Part shown: positions 14,503 to 22,913 of the stretch, piece after piece
Position numbering within the stretch: the stretch's first letter is position 1
Layout: the number at the start of each line of letters is the position of its first letter
Assembly (NCBI RefSeq): GCF_005154805.1
Contig: NZ_CP039727.1
Coordinates: 1,299,501 to 1,363,500 of the forward strand
Direction of reading: 5' to 3'
DNA from: Bacillus sp. S3
GTDB taxonomy: Bacteria > Bacillota > Bacilli > Bacillales > Cytobacillaceae
DNA: 64,000 nucleotides
Notes under the pieces: model-generated
Seen by the model: the letters and a program-made list of their open reading frames with translations, nothing else
What the model was told of the DNA's origin: nothing
Databases searched by the model: none
Translations under genes and position numbers: made by a program

Positions 14503-15993
14503 TTACCTTACACCTTTCATGTATCCTTGAATTTTTGGTGAGAGCATTAAAAGGATAATACCTAGTACGATGGAAGCTCCACCGATGACACCAAAGTAAA
14601 CCATTTCGGTTTCAGGTGTATAAAATCTAACAACTTGGGCGTTTAGTGCTTGTGCTGCAGCATTTGATAAGAACCATAAACTCATCGTTTGTGCTGAGAA
14701 GGCAGCTGGCGCTAACTTAGTTGTAGCGGATAAACCTACAGGTGATAAGCTTAATTCACCAAATACACAAATTAAATAGCTTAGTACTAGCCATAATGGA
14801 TTCACCATTGCATCTGGACCGCCAAAGTAAGCTGGCAGCAGAATGACTAGGAATGAGATCCCGGCGAAAAACAGAGCGAAAGAAAACTTTTGTGGAATCG
14901 ATGGCTGACGCTTCCCTAATTTTACCCACATCCATGCAAATATAGGTGCAAAAATAATAATAAATAATGGGTTTAATGACTGGAACCACGCAGGCGAAAT
15001 ATGAATTCCAGCAAAGTCTAATTGTGTGCGTTCATCAGCGTAATTGGCAAGAATGGTTGAGCCTTGTTCTTGAATCGACCAAAACATAACTGATGCAATA
15101 AATAGCGGAATATAGGCTATAATACGAGAACGTTCAACAGCTGTTGTTTTAGGACTGCGGTACATGACAACGAAATATATCGTTGGAATCAAAACACCAA
15201 GAATTGTAACTAAATTTACGAAACTTTTAAACGTTAAAAGTCCCTGTGGAATTAAAATTGCACAAATAATAGCAATAACAACAACGCTTAACCCAAAAAT
15301 AGTAAAGACTTTTTTCTTTTCAGCTGGTGACATTGGGTTGGCCACAATTGTTCCGGCAAGGCCAAGGTTTTTCTTCTTTGTTAAAATAAAGATGACAAGT
15401 CCCAAAAACATACCAACAGCCGCAATACCAAATCCAATGTGGAAGCTATAGTCCATTACTGCTCCAACAAGTAGCGGAGAGATAAATGCCCCCATGTTAA
15501 TTCCCATAACAAAAATGGTAAAACCAGCGTCGCGACGATTGTCTTGTTCACTGTACAATTCTCCAACAACGCTCGAAACGTTTGGCTTAAGTAATCCTGT
15601 ACCAAGGACAATTAATACCATGGAAATGAAGAACATGGTTATACTTCCAGGAATCGCTAGAACAATGTGGCCAAACATAATCAATATGCCGCCATAAAAC
15701 ACGGCTTTCGACGTACCGAAAACTCGGTCAGCTAACCAGCCGCCGATGATACCGGACATATAAACAAGGGAACCGTAAATGGACATGATCGAAAGTGCGA
15801 GTGTTTTGTCCATCCCCAATCCGCCCTTGGAGACCTCATAATACATGTAGAAAACGAGGATTGCTCTCATTCCATAATACGAGAAACGCTCCCAAAATTC
15901 TGTAAAGAAAAGAGTAAATAGTCCTTTAGGATGTCCGAAAAATCCTGTTTGCGGCACACTATCCACAATTTTCTGCCTATTTATGTTTGACAT
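14503..15993 (-). CDS. Proton-dependent peptide transporter (POT/PTR family, DtpT-like)
   Basis: 496 residues and about 14 membrane helices. The signature FTEFWERFSYYGMRAILVFYM is near residues 29-49, and NMGAFISPLLVG carries the second POT motif. These carriers import di- and tripeptides with protons. I set the start at 15993 rather than at 16047 because AAAGGAGG lies 7-8 bases before this ATG and the protein then begins like known family members (MSNINRQ). It is monocistronic and convergent with the YgbA-like gene, sharing a terminator. Confidence 0.9.
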   Translation of the reverse strand: MSNINRQKIVDSVPQTGFFGHPKGLFTLFFTEFWERFSYYGMRAILVFYMYYEVSKGGLGMDKTLALSIMSIYGSLVYMSGIIGGWLADRVFGTSKAVFYGGILIMFGHIVLAIPGSITMFFISMVLIVLGTGLLKPNVSSVVGELYSEQDNRRDAGFTIFVMGINMGAFISPLLVGAVMDYSFHIGFGIAAVGMFLGLVIFILTKKKNLGLAGTIVANPMSPAEKKKVFTIFGLSVVVIAIICAILIPQGLLTFKSFVNLVTILGVLIPTIYFVVMYRSPKTTAVERSRIIAYIPLFIASVMFWSIQEQGSTILANYADERTQLDFAGIHISPAWFQSLNPLFIIIFAPIFAWMWVKLGKRQPSIPQKFSFALFFAGISFLVILLPAYFGGPDAMVNPLWLVLSYLICVFGELSLSPVGLSATTKLAPAAFSAQTMSLWFLSNAAAQALNAQVVRFYTPETEMVYFGVIGGASIVLGIILLMLSPKIQGYMKGVR

Positions 15994-16235
15994 TAGACAA
16001 CCTCCTTTTGTTATTCTATAATACTTTTTATGTGTTTGAATTGTCAAAAACTATTTTTGGAAAATTAGCTATCCATGTTTAAAAACATTGTTAATTCAAT
16101 ATAATATAGAGTTAGTAGGATAAAAGAAAGTTTTTTTAAAATAGTAAATGTATTCTGATTTTGGGGATTATTCACATTAAGAGATTGATAGAGAGTTCAA
16201 TTTTGGGCCAGATGCCGTTAAAAAATAGTGCATGA

Positions 16236-16268
16236 AAAACCCTCGGTCAACTATTGCACCGAGGGCTT
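16236..16268 (-). terminator. Terminator overlapping the end of the UvrC-like gene
   Basis: On the minus strand GCCCTCGGT pairs with ACCGAGGGT and is followed by T's. The stem includes the last codons and the stop of the UvrC-like gene. Confidence 0.8.
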
Positions 16269-17365
16269 TTTACAGAAGTGTCCTGCATGGTTCGCGTCAT
16301 CCTAAACGTATTAGCAAGGAAATTGTCCATTTTGGTGATGTGATTGGTCCCAATCCAATGATCAGGAATAACAAGATAATGACAGTTGTTACTTTTTAAA
16401 TAGCTATAGATAATCTGCGCTTCATCGATATCATCCCTGCTAACTTCAATTGGGGTAACCGGGTCGGCAGTAAAATAAATTGATACGTTTGTTTTTGCTG
16501 CGTTGACAATCTGCTCCATGTTTAGTTTCTCTGTATTATATTTTTCACTAAATAGGATTTTGTTCCCCTTTATAAGGAAGAGTTTGTAAATATGGTCATC
16601 AAGGGATTCTATGATGGCAATATTTTTATTCGCTTCCGTAAATTCAATCACTGCTTCTTTATAGATAAGGGAGTGTATCGCATTTAAATTGTCTCTGTAT
16701 TTTGCAGCAGTTTCAAAGTCAAATTTCAAGGATGCTTCGGTCATACGTTGTTTTATTTCTTTCAGAAGACTTACGTCTGTGCCGTTAAGTAAATCGATGA
16801 TTTTGTTCAAAATCATTTTATACTGTACCTTGGCGGATTCCCTGAAGCATATTCCGATACATAAGCCGAGGGAATAATTTAAACAAGGGGTATTCTTACT
16901 CGTTGGGTTACTGCAGCTGATTTGAAAGAACTCTTTTATTCCCTCGACTGCTTTTTCCACCCTGTGTTTACTTGTAAAGGGGCCGAAGTACAAACTACTA
17001 TTTTCTTCAATCCTATCGGCCATTTCAAACCTAGGGGAATTTCCATCCGTTTGAATCCTAATGTAGCTGTAGGTCTGCGGGTTTTTCATCATTCTATTAA
17101 AAATGGGCTTTTTTTCTCTTATCAATTTACATTCTAGCATAAAGGCTTCAAATTCTGTATCCAATAGGATGTATGTAAAATCGGCAATGTTTGCTTTAAG
17201 CTTTTTTAGCTTTTGGGAAGGTGTTTTTGAATTTTGAAAGTATGACCTTACCCGATTCTTAAGATTTTTTGCCTTCCCTATATAAATAATGTTGCCCCGG
17301 GCATCTTCCATCAAATAAACACCAGGTGTTAAGGGAAGATTCTTTACTTTTTCTTTTAGGTTCAT
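16247..17365 (-). CDS. Short UvrC-like GIY-YIG nuclease (lacks the UvrC C-terminal half)
   Basis: 372 residues against about 590-600 for UvrC. Domains in order: GIY-YIG nuclease (PGVYLMEDARGNIIYIGKAK, about residues 14-33, with Arg in NLKNRVRSYF), a Cys cluster (a Cys, nine residues, then CLNYSLGLCIGIC), which matches the four-Cys pattern of UvrC, and a UVR motif (KFDFETAAKYRDNLNAI) near 205-225. The RNase H-like second nuclease and the paired HhH domain are missing, so it could make only the 3' type of incision, as Cho does in E. coli. The start at 17365 is 8 bases from GGGGG; the ATG six bases earlier is too close to it. It is likely a repair accessory nuclease. Confidence 0.78.
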   Translation of the reverse strand: MNLKEKVKNLPLTPGVYLMEDARGNIIYIGKAKNLKNRVRSYFQNSKTPSQKLKKLKANIADFTYILLDTEFEAFMLECKLIREKKPIFNRMMKNPQTYSYIRIQTDGNSPRFEMADRIEENSSLYFGPFTSKHRVEKAVEGIKEFFQISCSNPTSKNTPCLNYSLGLCIGICFRESAKVQYKMILNKIIDLLNGTDVSLLKEIKQRMTEASLKFDFETAAKYRDNLNAIHSLIYKEAVIEFTEANKNIAIIESLDDHIYKLFLIKGNKILFSEKYNTEKLNMEQIVNAAKTNVSIYFTADPVTPIEVSRDDIDEAQIIYSYLKSNNCHYLVIPDHWIGTNHITKMDNFLANTFRMTRTMQDTSVKSPRCNS

Positions 17366-17410
17366 GTTCATTCCCCCATTACTATTTGTATCTTATCATA
17401 ATTATCTAAG

Positions 17411-17456
17411 AAAAAAGAGAATGTCTCTTTGGGGGAATCCATTTGAGACATCCTCT
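17411..17456 (-). terminator. Terminator of the DoxX-like gene
   Basis: On the minus strand AGAGGATGTCTC and GAGACATTCTCT form the stem, followed by six T. Confidence 0.88.
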
Positions 17457-17459
17457 AAG

Positions 17460-17825
17460 TTATTTCAGTGATCGGTTGTATAAAATAACAAGCAGTGCCA
17501 ACATAACGATGTCTAATCTGGCGTTGAAGGCAAATTGGAATACGCCGGTTTTTAGAACTGGCAGCTTTGTTAATAGAAGGGCAGCAATCATGATGGCGAT
17601 TAGAGGAATCACCGCATTTTTTACCGCCTTATTTCCTAAAATTAAGATCCCGCAGCCTATCTCTAGTATAATGACTACATTTAACAAGATGTGGGGATAG
17701 GGAAGTCCTAAATTAAGAAATACTTGAGCTAACTCCGTACTGATTAATTTCATCAATCCAGATATTATAAAAACATACGCCACCACATACCGAATCAGTT
17801 TAATCGTGGATAAAGAAGTATGCAT
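17460..17825 (-). CDS. DoxX-like membrane protein
   Basis: 121 residues with four membrane helices. The first, RYVVAYVFIISGLMKLI, has the conserved Gly-Leu-x-Lys of the DoxX/MauE group, and the second is VVIILEIGCGILIL. Family members are small quinone-oxidoreductase-linked or redox membrane proteins, mostly uncharacterised. The ribosome site AAAAGGGGG lies before ATG 17825. It is monocistronic, transcribed towards the UvrC-like gene, and divergent from the MerR regulator. Confidence 0.72.
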   Translation of the reverse strand: MHTSLSTIKLIRYVVAYVFIISGLMKLISTELAQVFLNLGLPYPHILLNVVIILEIGCGILILGNKAVKNAVIPLIAIMIAALLLTKLPVLKTGVFQFAFNARLDIVMLALLVILYNRSLK

Positions 17826-17930
17826 GTCAATCCCCCTTTTAATAAACTGTATGCCGGAGGCGGGACAAACATCACTTGAACTTGTCTTGAAATGGTGTCA
17901 GCGCCATGTGAAAATTGGGCAAAATAGTGT

Positions 17931-17961
17931 TTGACTTTGACGTTGCGTAAAGGTGTATTGT
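17931..17961 (+). promoter_or_regulatory. MerR-type promoter with 19-bp spacer and dyad operator
   Basis: TTGACT (17931-17936) and TATTGT (17956-17961) are separated by 19 bp, the stretched spacing typical of MerR-family promoters. The spacer holds the dyad CTTTGACG-TT-GCGTAAAG (17935-17952). It lies 21 bases before the ATG of the TipA-like regulator, implying autoregulation. Confidence 0.7.
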
Positions 17962-17982
17962 TTTAGTTGAGGGGGTGATCAG

Positions 17983-18747
17983 ATGGAGTATACAGTGCAA
18001 AAGCTGGCACAGTTAGCAGGGGTCAGCACCAGGACACTTAGGTATTATGATGAGATTGATATTCTTAAGCCGGCAAGAATCAATTCGTCAGGATATCGGA
18101 TTTATGGCCTGGCAGAGGTGGATCGCCTGCAGCAAATCCTATTTTACCGGGAGCTGGGTGTGAGTTTAGACAGCATAAAGGAGATTGTTACTTCCCCATC
18201 CTTTGATGGCGCTGCTGCACTAAGAGAGCATCGTGTAAAACTCCTCGAAAAAAAGGAGCAATTAGAGTTATTAATTGCCAATGTAGATAAAACCATTGCC
18301 TTAACAGAAGGGAGAATAAACATGTCTAATAAAGAGAAGTTTGAAGGCTTTAAGAGAAAAATGATTGACGATAACGAAAAAAAGTATGGCAAAGAAATTC
18401 GTGAAAAATACGGCAACGGTACAGTCGATGCATCCAATAAAAAGGTTATGAATATGACACAGGAGCAGCATGATGAGGTAACAGCATTAGCCGAACAAGT
18501 AACACAAACATTAGCCGCTGCTTTTAAAACTGGAGATCCATCGGGGGAGTTAGCTCAAAAGACCGCTAACCTGCATAAACAATGGCTTATGTATTATTGG
18601 AACCAATACAGCAAGGAAGCCCATGCGGGGCTTGCACAAATGTATGTCGATGATGAAAGATTTACAGCTTATTATGATAAAGACCAGCCTGGCACGGCAG
18701 AATTTTTAAGAGATGCGATTCATATTTTTACTGGGACAAAGAAATAA
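17983..18747 (+). CDS. MerR-family activator with TipAS drug-binding domain (Mta-like)
   Basis: 254 residues. Residues 1-70 form the MerR DNA-binding domain (YTVQKLAQLAGVSTRTLRYY, then GYRIYGLAEVDRLQQI), followed by a dimerisation coiled coil to about residue 105. Residues ~110-254 are a TipAS domain (YGKEIREKYG, then LHKQWLMYYWNQYSKEAHAG, then YYDKDQPGTAEFLRDAI). TipAL and B. subtilis Mta are relatives in which drug binding twists promoters with long spacers and turns on efflux genes. The length is close to Mta (about 257). The ribosome site GAGGGGGTG precedes ATG. It has its own MerR-type promoter and terminator. The target outside itself is unknown. Confidence 0.88.
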   Translation: MEYTVQKLAQLAGVSTRTLRYYDEIDILKPARINSSGYRIYGLAEVDRLQQILFYRELGVSLDSIKEIVTSPSFDGAAALREHRVKLLEKKEQLELLIANVDKTIALTEGRINMSNKEKFEGFKRKMIDDNEKKYGKEIREKYGNGTVDASNKKVMNMTQEQHDEVTALAEQVTQTLAAAFKTGDPSGELAQKTANLHKQWLMYYWNQYSKEAHAGLAQMYVDDERFTAYYDKDQPGTAEFLRDAIHIFTGTKK

Positions 18748-18753
18748 TCATTT

Positions 18754-18806
18754 AGTGTCTGACATTATTCGCGGTAAACCTCGAATTCTGTCAGGCACTT
18801 TTTTAA
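18754..18806 (+). terminator. Terminator of the TipA-like regulator
   Basis: AGTGTCTGACA and TGTCAGGCACT pair with one G-T pair, followed by six T. Confidence 0.88.
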
Positions 18807-18935
18807 TATAATTCCAAATTTCGACAAAATCCCCGATCTCATATATGCCATAATAGTCATAAAATTCATTAAATTAAAATATCATGAACAGTCTCCTGTT
18901 GAGTAATTAATAGAATAGCTAAAGTAGGTGTAAAT

Positions 18936-19949
18936 GTGAATAAAGAGCCGATTCTTTGTATAAAGGATTTAAAGGTAACGTTTCAATCGGGGAAGAAATT
19001 TGTGCCCGCGGTGGATGGCATCAGCTTTGAATTGCAAGAGGGAGAAATTCTTGGGATTGTCGGTGAATCCGGAAGCGGTAAAAGTGTCACATCTTTAGCT
19101 GCAATGGGACTGATTCCCACACCGCCAGGAAAAATTGCAAACGGTGAAATTACTTTTGAAGGAAAAGATCTGACAAATATCACTGAAAAGGAATGGCGAA
19201 AAATCCGCGGAAATCAGATTTCAATGATTTTCCAAGAGCCAATGACCTCATTGAACCCTTTGTTTACGATTGGAAATCAGCTTATGGAAGCCATCCGATT
19301 ACATACCAGCCTATCAAAGTCACAAGCGAAGTTGCGCAGCATCGAATTATTAAAATTAGTAGGAATCCCGAGGGCAGAGGGGATTCTTAAAGAGCACCCC
19401 CACCAGTTGTCAGGCGGAATGAGGCAGCGGGTAATGATTGCAATGGCGATGGCTTGCAATCCGAAGGTGCTGATTGCGGATGAGCCAACAACGGCGCTTG
19501 ATGTGACAATTCAGGCACAGATCCTTGCTTTAATGAGAGATTTAAACAAAAAAACAAATACGTCCATCATTCTGATTACACACGATTTAGGTGTTGTTGC
19601 GGAAATTTGTGAACGGGTGATTGTCATGTATTCAGGCCAAATTGTAGAACAGGGCGATGTCCGAAAAATCTTAAAGGATCCACAGCATCCGTATACAAAG
19701 GGACTTCTAAAGTCTGTGCCAGACCTGCGCGGAAAAAAAGATCGACTGTATAGTATCCCGGGAACAGTCCCTGCACCTGGAACGGTTTTAAAGGGCTGCC
19801 GGTTTGCGGCAAGATGTGCCGAGGTCTTTGGTCCATGCCATGAACAAGCCCCTGAGTTAGCTAAAACGGAAAAAGACGGACATGAAGTGCGCTGTTTCCT
19901 ACATACATTGAAGGAGGGGAGTGACAAACATGTCGGAGTTACTTCTTGA
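18936..19949 (+). CDS. Di/oligopeptide ABC transporter ATP-binding protein (DppD/OppD type)
   Basis: 337 residues. Walker A GESGSGKSV, Q-loop MIFQEPMTSLNP, signature LSGGMRQR, Walker B VLIADEPTTALDVT and the C-terminal oligo_HPY segment (PQHPYTKGLLKSVPDLRG, then GCRFAARC with Cys that match the Fe-S-type cluster of OppD-like ATPases) are present. The start is GTG 18936 with a weak AGGTG site; the overlapping ATG two bases earlier runs into a stop. It is the first gene of a five-gene peptide importer and overlaps the next gene by 20 bases. Confidence 0.9.
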   Translation: MNKEPILCIKDLKVTFQSGKKFVPAVDGISFELQEGEILGIVGESGSGKSVTSLAAMGLIPTPPGKIANGEITFEGKDLTNITEKEWRKIRGNQISMIFQEPMTSLNPLFTIGNQLMEAIRLHTSLSKSQAKLRSIELLKLVGIPRAEGILKEHPHQLSGGMRQRVMIAMAMACNPKVLIADEPTTALDVTIQAQILALMRDLNKKTNTSIILITHDLGVVAEICERVIVMYSGQIVEQGDVRKILKDPQHPYTKGLLKSVPDLRGKKDRLYSIPGTVPAPGTVLKGCRFAARCAEVFGPCHEQAPELAKTEKDGHEVRCFLHTLKEGSDKHVGVTS

Positions 19950-20898
19950 GGTAAACGGGCTGAAAAAATATTTTCCGATTACAGGCGGTCTTTTAGGAAA
20001 GAAACAAGGAGAAGTTAAAGCGGTCGATGATGTTTCTTTTTATGTAAAAAAAGGAGAAACCTTGGGGATTGTCGGTGAAAGCGGCTGCGGCAAGTCAACA
20101 ACAGGGCGTCTGCTCATGCGTTTGATAGAGGCGAGCGATGGAAGAATTATTTTTGAAGATAAAGAGATTACCAGTTTGTCGAAATCTGAACTAAGAAAAA
20201 CGCGTAGAGATATTCAAATGGTGTTTCAGGATCCATATGCATCTTTAAATCCGAGGCACTCTGTCGAACAAATTTTAGAAGAACCCCTCATTGTCCATGG
20301 AATCGGTACGAAAGAAACTCGTCGGAAGCAGGTAAGAGAAATGCTTGAGGTTGTGGGCCTCAGCAGCTATCACGCCAAGAGGTATCCTCATCAATTCAGC
20401 GGCGGGCAGCGCCAGCGAATTGGGATTGCAAAAGCATTGATGACAAAACCGAAGTTAATCATTGCTGATGAGCCCGTTTCAGCTCTCGACGTTTCGATTC
20501 AGGCACAGGTTCTTAACCTCATGAAAGACATTCAAAGAGAATTCCAGCTTACCTACATATTTATCGCTCATGATTTAGGTGTGGTACGACATATCAGTGA
20601 TCGTGTCGGCGTGATGTACTTAGGCAGATTAATAGAATTAGCTGATAGTGAGGAACTCTATGAAAATCCAATGCATCCATATACAAAAGCACTTCTTTCG
20701 GCAGTACCAGTGCCAGATCCCGATATAAAGAAGAAAACTATTTTAATAGAAGGGGAGCTGCCAAGTCCGGCAAATCCGCCCTCAGGCTGTGCATTCCATA
20801 CACGATGCGGTCAGGTCATGGACATTTGTAAAACGGCCAGGCCTGCGGAACACGACCTACATGGTCATTTTGTGGCATGTCACTTATATAACAAGTGA
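19930..20898 (+). CDS. Di/oligopeptide ABC transporter ATP-binding protein (DppF/OppF type)
   Basis: 322 residues, the partner ATPase. Walker A GESGCGKST, Q-loop MVFQDPYASLNPRH, signature FSGGQRQR, Walker B LIIADEPVSALDVS and the C-terminal oligo_HPY part (HPYTKALLSAVP, then SGCAFHTRC) are visible. I prefer ATG 19930 over GTG 19921, which lies directly against the ribosome site GGAGGGG. It overlaps the DppD-type gene end, a sign of translational coupling. The two ATPases form a heterodimer beneath the permease pair. Confidence 0.9.
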   Translation: MSELLLEVNGLKKYFPITGGLLGKKQGEVKAVDDVSFYVKKGETLGIVGESGCGKSTTGRLLMRLIEASDGRIIFEDKEITSLSKSELRKTRRDIQMVFQDPYASLNPRHSVEQILEEPLIVHGIGTKETRRKQVREMLEVVGLSSYHAKRYPHQFSGGQRQRIGIAKALMTKPKLIIADEPVSALDVSIQAQVLNLMKDIQREFQLTYIFIAHDLGVVRHISDRVGVMYLGRLIELADSEELYENPMHPYTKALLSAVPVPDPDIKKKTILIEGELPSPANPPSGCAFHTRCGQVMDICKTARPAEHDLHGHFVACHLYNK

Positions 20899-20948
20899 TT
20901 TGCGGCATTTATGATAAAAAAATATACTTTAGGGGGTAAAAAAAGCTT

Positions 20949-22565
20949 ATGAAGAAAAAGTCTTTCACATTGCTGTTGATTTCTTTATTGGCCATCAGCA
21001 TGTTTTTAGTGGGCTGTAACAGCAAAACGAACAACGAAGCTGACGGCAAAAAAGATTCGGGTACAAGTAATGATTCTAAAAAGGATACACTCGTGTATGG
21101 GCGCGGCGGGGATTCTACTTCCCTTGATCCGATCACCACAACAGAAGGAGAAGCTTTTAAGGTAACGGAAAATATTTTTGAAACCTTGCTTGAGTATGGG
21201 GAGCAGGATACAACCATCCAGCCTGGACTTGCTGAAAAATGGGAGGCCTCTGACGATGGATTAACATATACCTTTCATCTGCGCCAAGGAGTGAAATTCC
21301 ATGATGGCACTGATTTTAACGCAGATGCCGTTGTTTTTAACTTCGAGCGCTGGATGAACGGGAATGATGAGAAATTCCCTTATTACACGATGTTTGGCGG
21401 CTATAAAGCCGATGAAGGGCACGTCATTAAAGAGGTTAAAGCCCTTGATGCGAACACAGTTCAGTTCATTTTGAAACGGCCTCAAGCACCGTTCCTGAAA
21501 AACCTTGCGATGTCACCATTTGGAATTGCAAGCCCGGCAGCTGTCGAAAAATACGGTGACGATTTCAGAAGTCATCCAGTTGGAACAGGTCCATTTAAAT
21601 TCGTTGAATGGAAAAAGAAAGACCGTATTGTTGTTGAAAAGAATCCAGACTACTGGCAAGAAGGTTTACCGAAGTTAAACAAAATCATTTTCCGCGTGAT
21701 TCCAGAAAATGCTGCTCGTCTTAACGCCCTTGCAAAAGGTGAAATCGACGTCATGGACGGTCTGAATAATTCAGATGAGGAAACCGTTAAGTCTAACGAT
21801 AAACTGCAAATTATCGAACGTCCATCTATGAACGTGGGCTATATTGGATTAACGAATACTCGTAAACCATTTGACAATAAGCTTGTTCGCCAGGCTATTA
21901 ACCACGCCATTGATAAGAAAGCGATCATTGATGCATTCTATGGAGGAAAGGCACTTCCAGCCAAAAACCCAATGCCTCCTTCCATTGAAGGCTACAATGA
22001 TGCCATTCAAGAATATCCATATGATCTAGAAAAAGCAAAGGCACTTTTGAAAGAAGCTGGTTTCGAAAAAGGCTTCAAAATGGATTTATGGGCCATGCCT
22101 GTTGCGCGTCCATACATGCCTGAAGCACAAAAGGTGGCAGAAGTCATCCAAGCAAGCTTAAGCCAAATCGGAGTCACAGCAGAGATCAAATCTGTTGATT
22201 GGGCCACTTATTTAGAAAAAGCAACAAAAGGCGAGTTTGATGCCTTCATGCTAGGGTGGACAGGTGATAACGGTGACCCTGATAACTTTATTTACACATT
22301 GCTCGATAAGGATGCCATCGGCAGCAACAACTATGCTTACTATAGTAACGATGAACTGCATGACATCTTAATTGAGGCGCAGACAGAAACAGATCAGGCG
22401 AAGCGGAATGAGCTTTATAAGAAGGCACAAGAAATCGTCCATGAAGATGCTCCATGGGTGCCGCTTGTTCACTCAACACCGCTATTGGCTGCATCTAAAG
22501 ATGTAGTGAATTACATTCCTCATCCAACTGGTTCTGAGTGCTTAAGTAAAGTAGAATTTAAATAA
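20949..22565 (+). CDS. Peptide-binding lipoprotein (DppA/OppA, SBP_bac_5)
   Basis: 538 residues. The signal peptide MKKKSFTLLLISLLAISMF leads to the lipobox LVGC at about 20-23, so it is a membrane-anchored lipoprotein. Family segments include the LDPITTTEGEAFKVTENIFE region, GLTYTFHLRQGVKFHDGT, VGTGPFKFVEW and DAFMLGWTGDNGDPDNF. The last is close to the dipeptide-binding DppA group, so I favour short peptides, though the preference is not proven. The run of N/D/K/S residues after the lipidated Cys is a usual linker. A GC-rich hairpin lies after the stop, which probably raises its transcript level over the downstream permeases. Confidence 0.9.
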   Translation: MKKKSFTLLLISLLAISMFLVGCNSKTNNEADGKKDSGTSNDSKKDTLVYGRGGDSTSLDPITTTEGEAFKVTENIFETLLEYGEQDTTIQPGLAEKWEASDDGLTYTFHLRQGVKFHDGTDFNADAVVFNFERWMNGNDEKFPYYTMFGGYKADEGHVIKEVKALDANTVQFILKRPQAPFLKNLAMSPFGIASPAAVEKYGDDFRSHPVGTGPFKFVEWKKKDRIVVEKNPDYWQEGLPKLNKIIFRVIPENAARLNALAKGEIDVMDGLNNSDEETVKSNDKLQIIERPSMNVGYIGLTNTRKPFDNKLVRQAINHAIDKKAIIDAFYGGKALPAKNPMPPSIEGYNDAIQEYPYDLEKAKALLKEAGFEKGFKMDLWAMPVARPYMPEAQKVAEVIQASLSQIGVTAEIKSVDWATYLEKATKGEFDAFMLGWTGDNGDPDNFIYTLLDKDAIGSNNYAYYSNDELHDILIEAQTETDQAKRNELYKKAQEIVHEDAPWVPLVHSTPLLAASKDVVNYIPHPTGSECLSKVEFK

Positions 22566-22574
22566 TACAGAGGT

Positions 22575-22610
22575 GAAAAGGGGAGGGAGAGGTGCCTCCC
22601 CTTTTCTAAA
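22575..22610 (+). terminator. Intra-operon hairpin after the binding-protein gene (partial terminator)
   Basis: GAAAAGGGGAGG pairs perfectly with CCTCCCCTTTTC over an 8-base loop. It lacks a downstream T-run, so it is more likely a stabilising or partly terminating hairpin that uncouples binding-protein and permease levels. Confidence 0.7.
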
Positions 22611-22723
22611 CATTAGGCTCCAATAAGCTCGATCGGATAACGTTATTAATAATTTTTCAGAGATTCAATGTTTCAGATAGTCTTTTTAGAAAGACTCTTT
22701 CCTAAAAAATTGTTGCTTTTTTG

Positions 22724-22816
22724 ATTCGCTGATAAAATTGAAAATTCGCTGATATATTGGGTTGATTCGCTGATAAATTTGAAAATTCGCTGATATATCT
22801 CCGAAATTCGCTGATA
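22724..22816 (+). repeat. Five phased copies of ATTCGCTGATA
   Basis: Exact 11-base units begin at 22724, 22744, 22765, 22785 and 22806, spacings 20, 21, 20 and 21, so on average 20.5 bp or two helical turns. Flanks alternate, giving a 41-bp higher unit twice plus a half. The 348-base gap between the binding-protein gene and the first permease gene holds only this array and the hairpin before it. Confidence 0.95.
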
Positions 22817-22913
22817 AGTTGTAACTCCTCTCTTAAATCACATCTTTTCTGAATTGAATTGAGGTTGAAACAACAATCTATGCGAAAACAGCTTAAAAAA
22901 AGAGGTGATTCAA

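Noticed and set aside
14503..16047. Longer start of the POT transporter at 16047
   Set aside because: AAAGGAGG is correctly spaced only for ATG 15993, and the extra 18 residues are not family-like.
18144..18437. 97-codon minus-strand frame inside the MerR/TipA gene
   Set aside because: Antisense shadow of a well-supported gene with no ribosome site; the same holds for the many 60-140 codon antisense frames in carB, argJ, gltB and subunit I.
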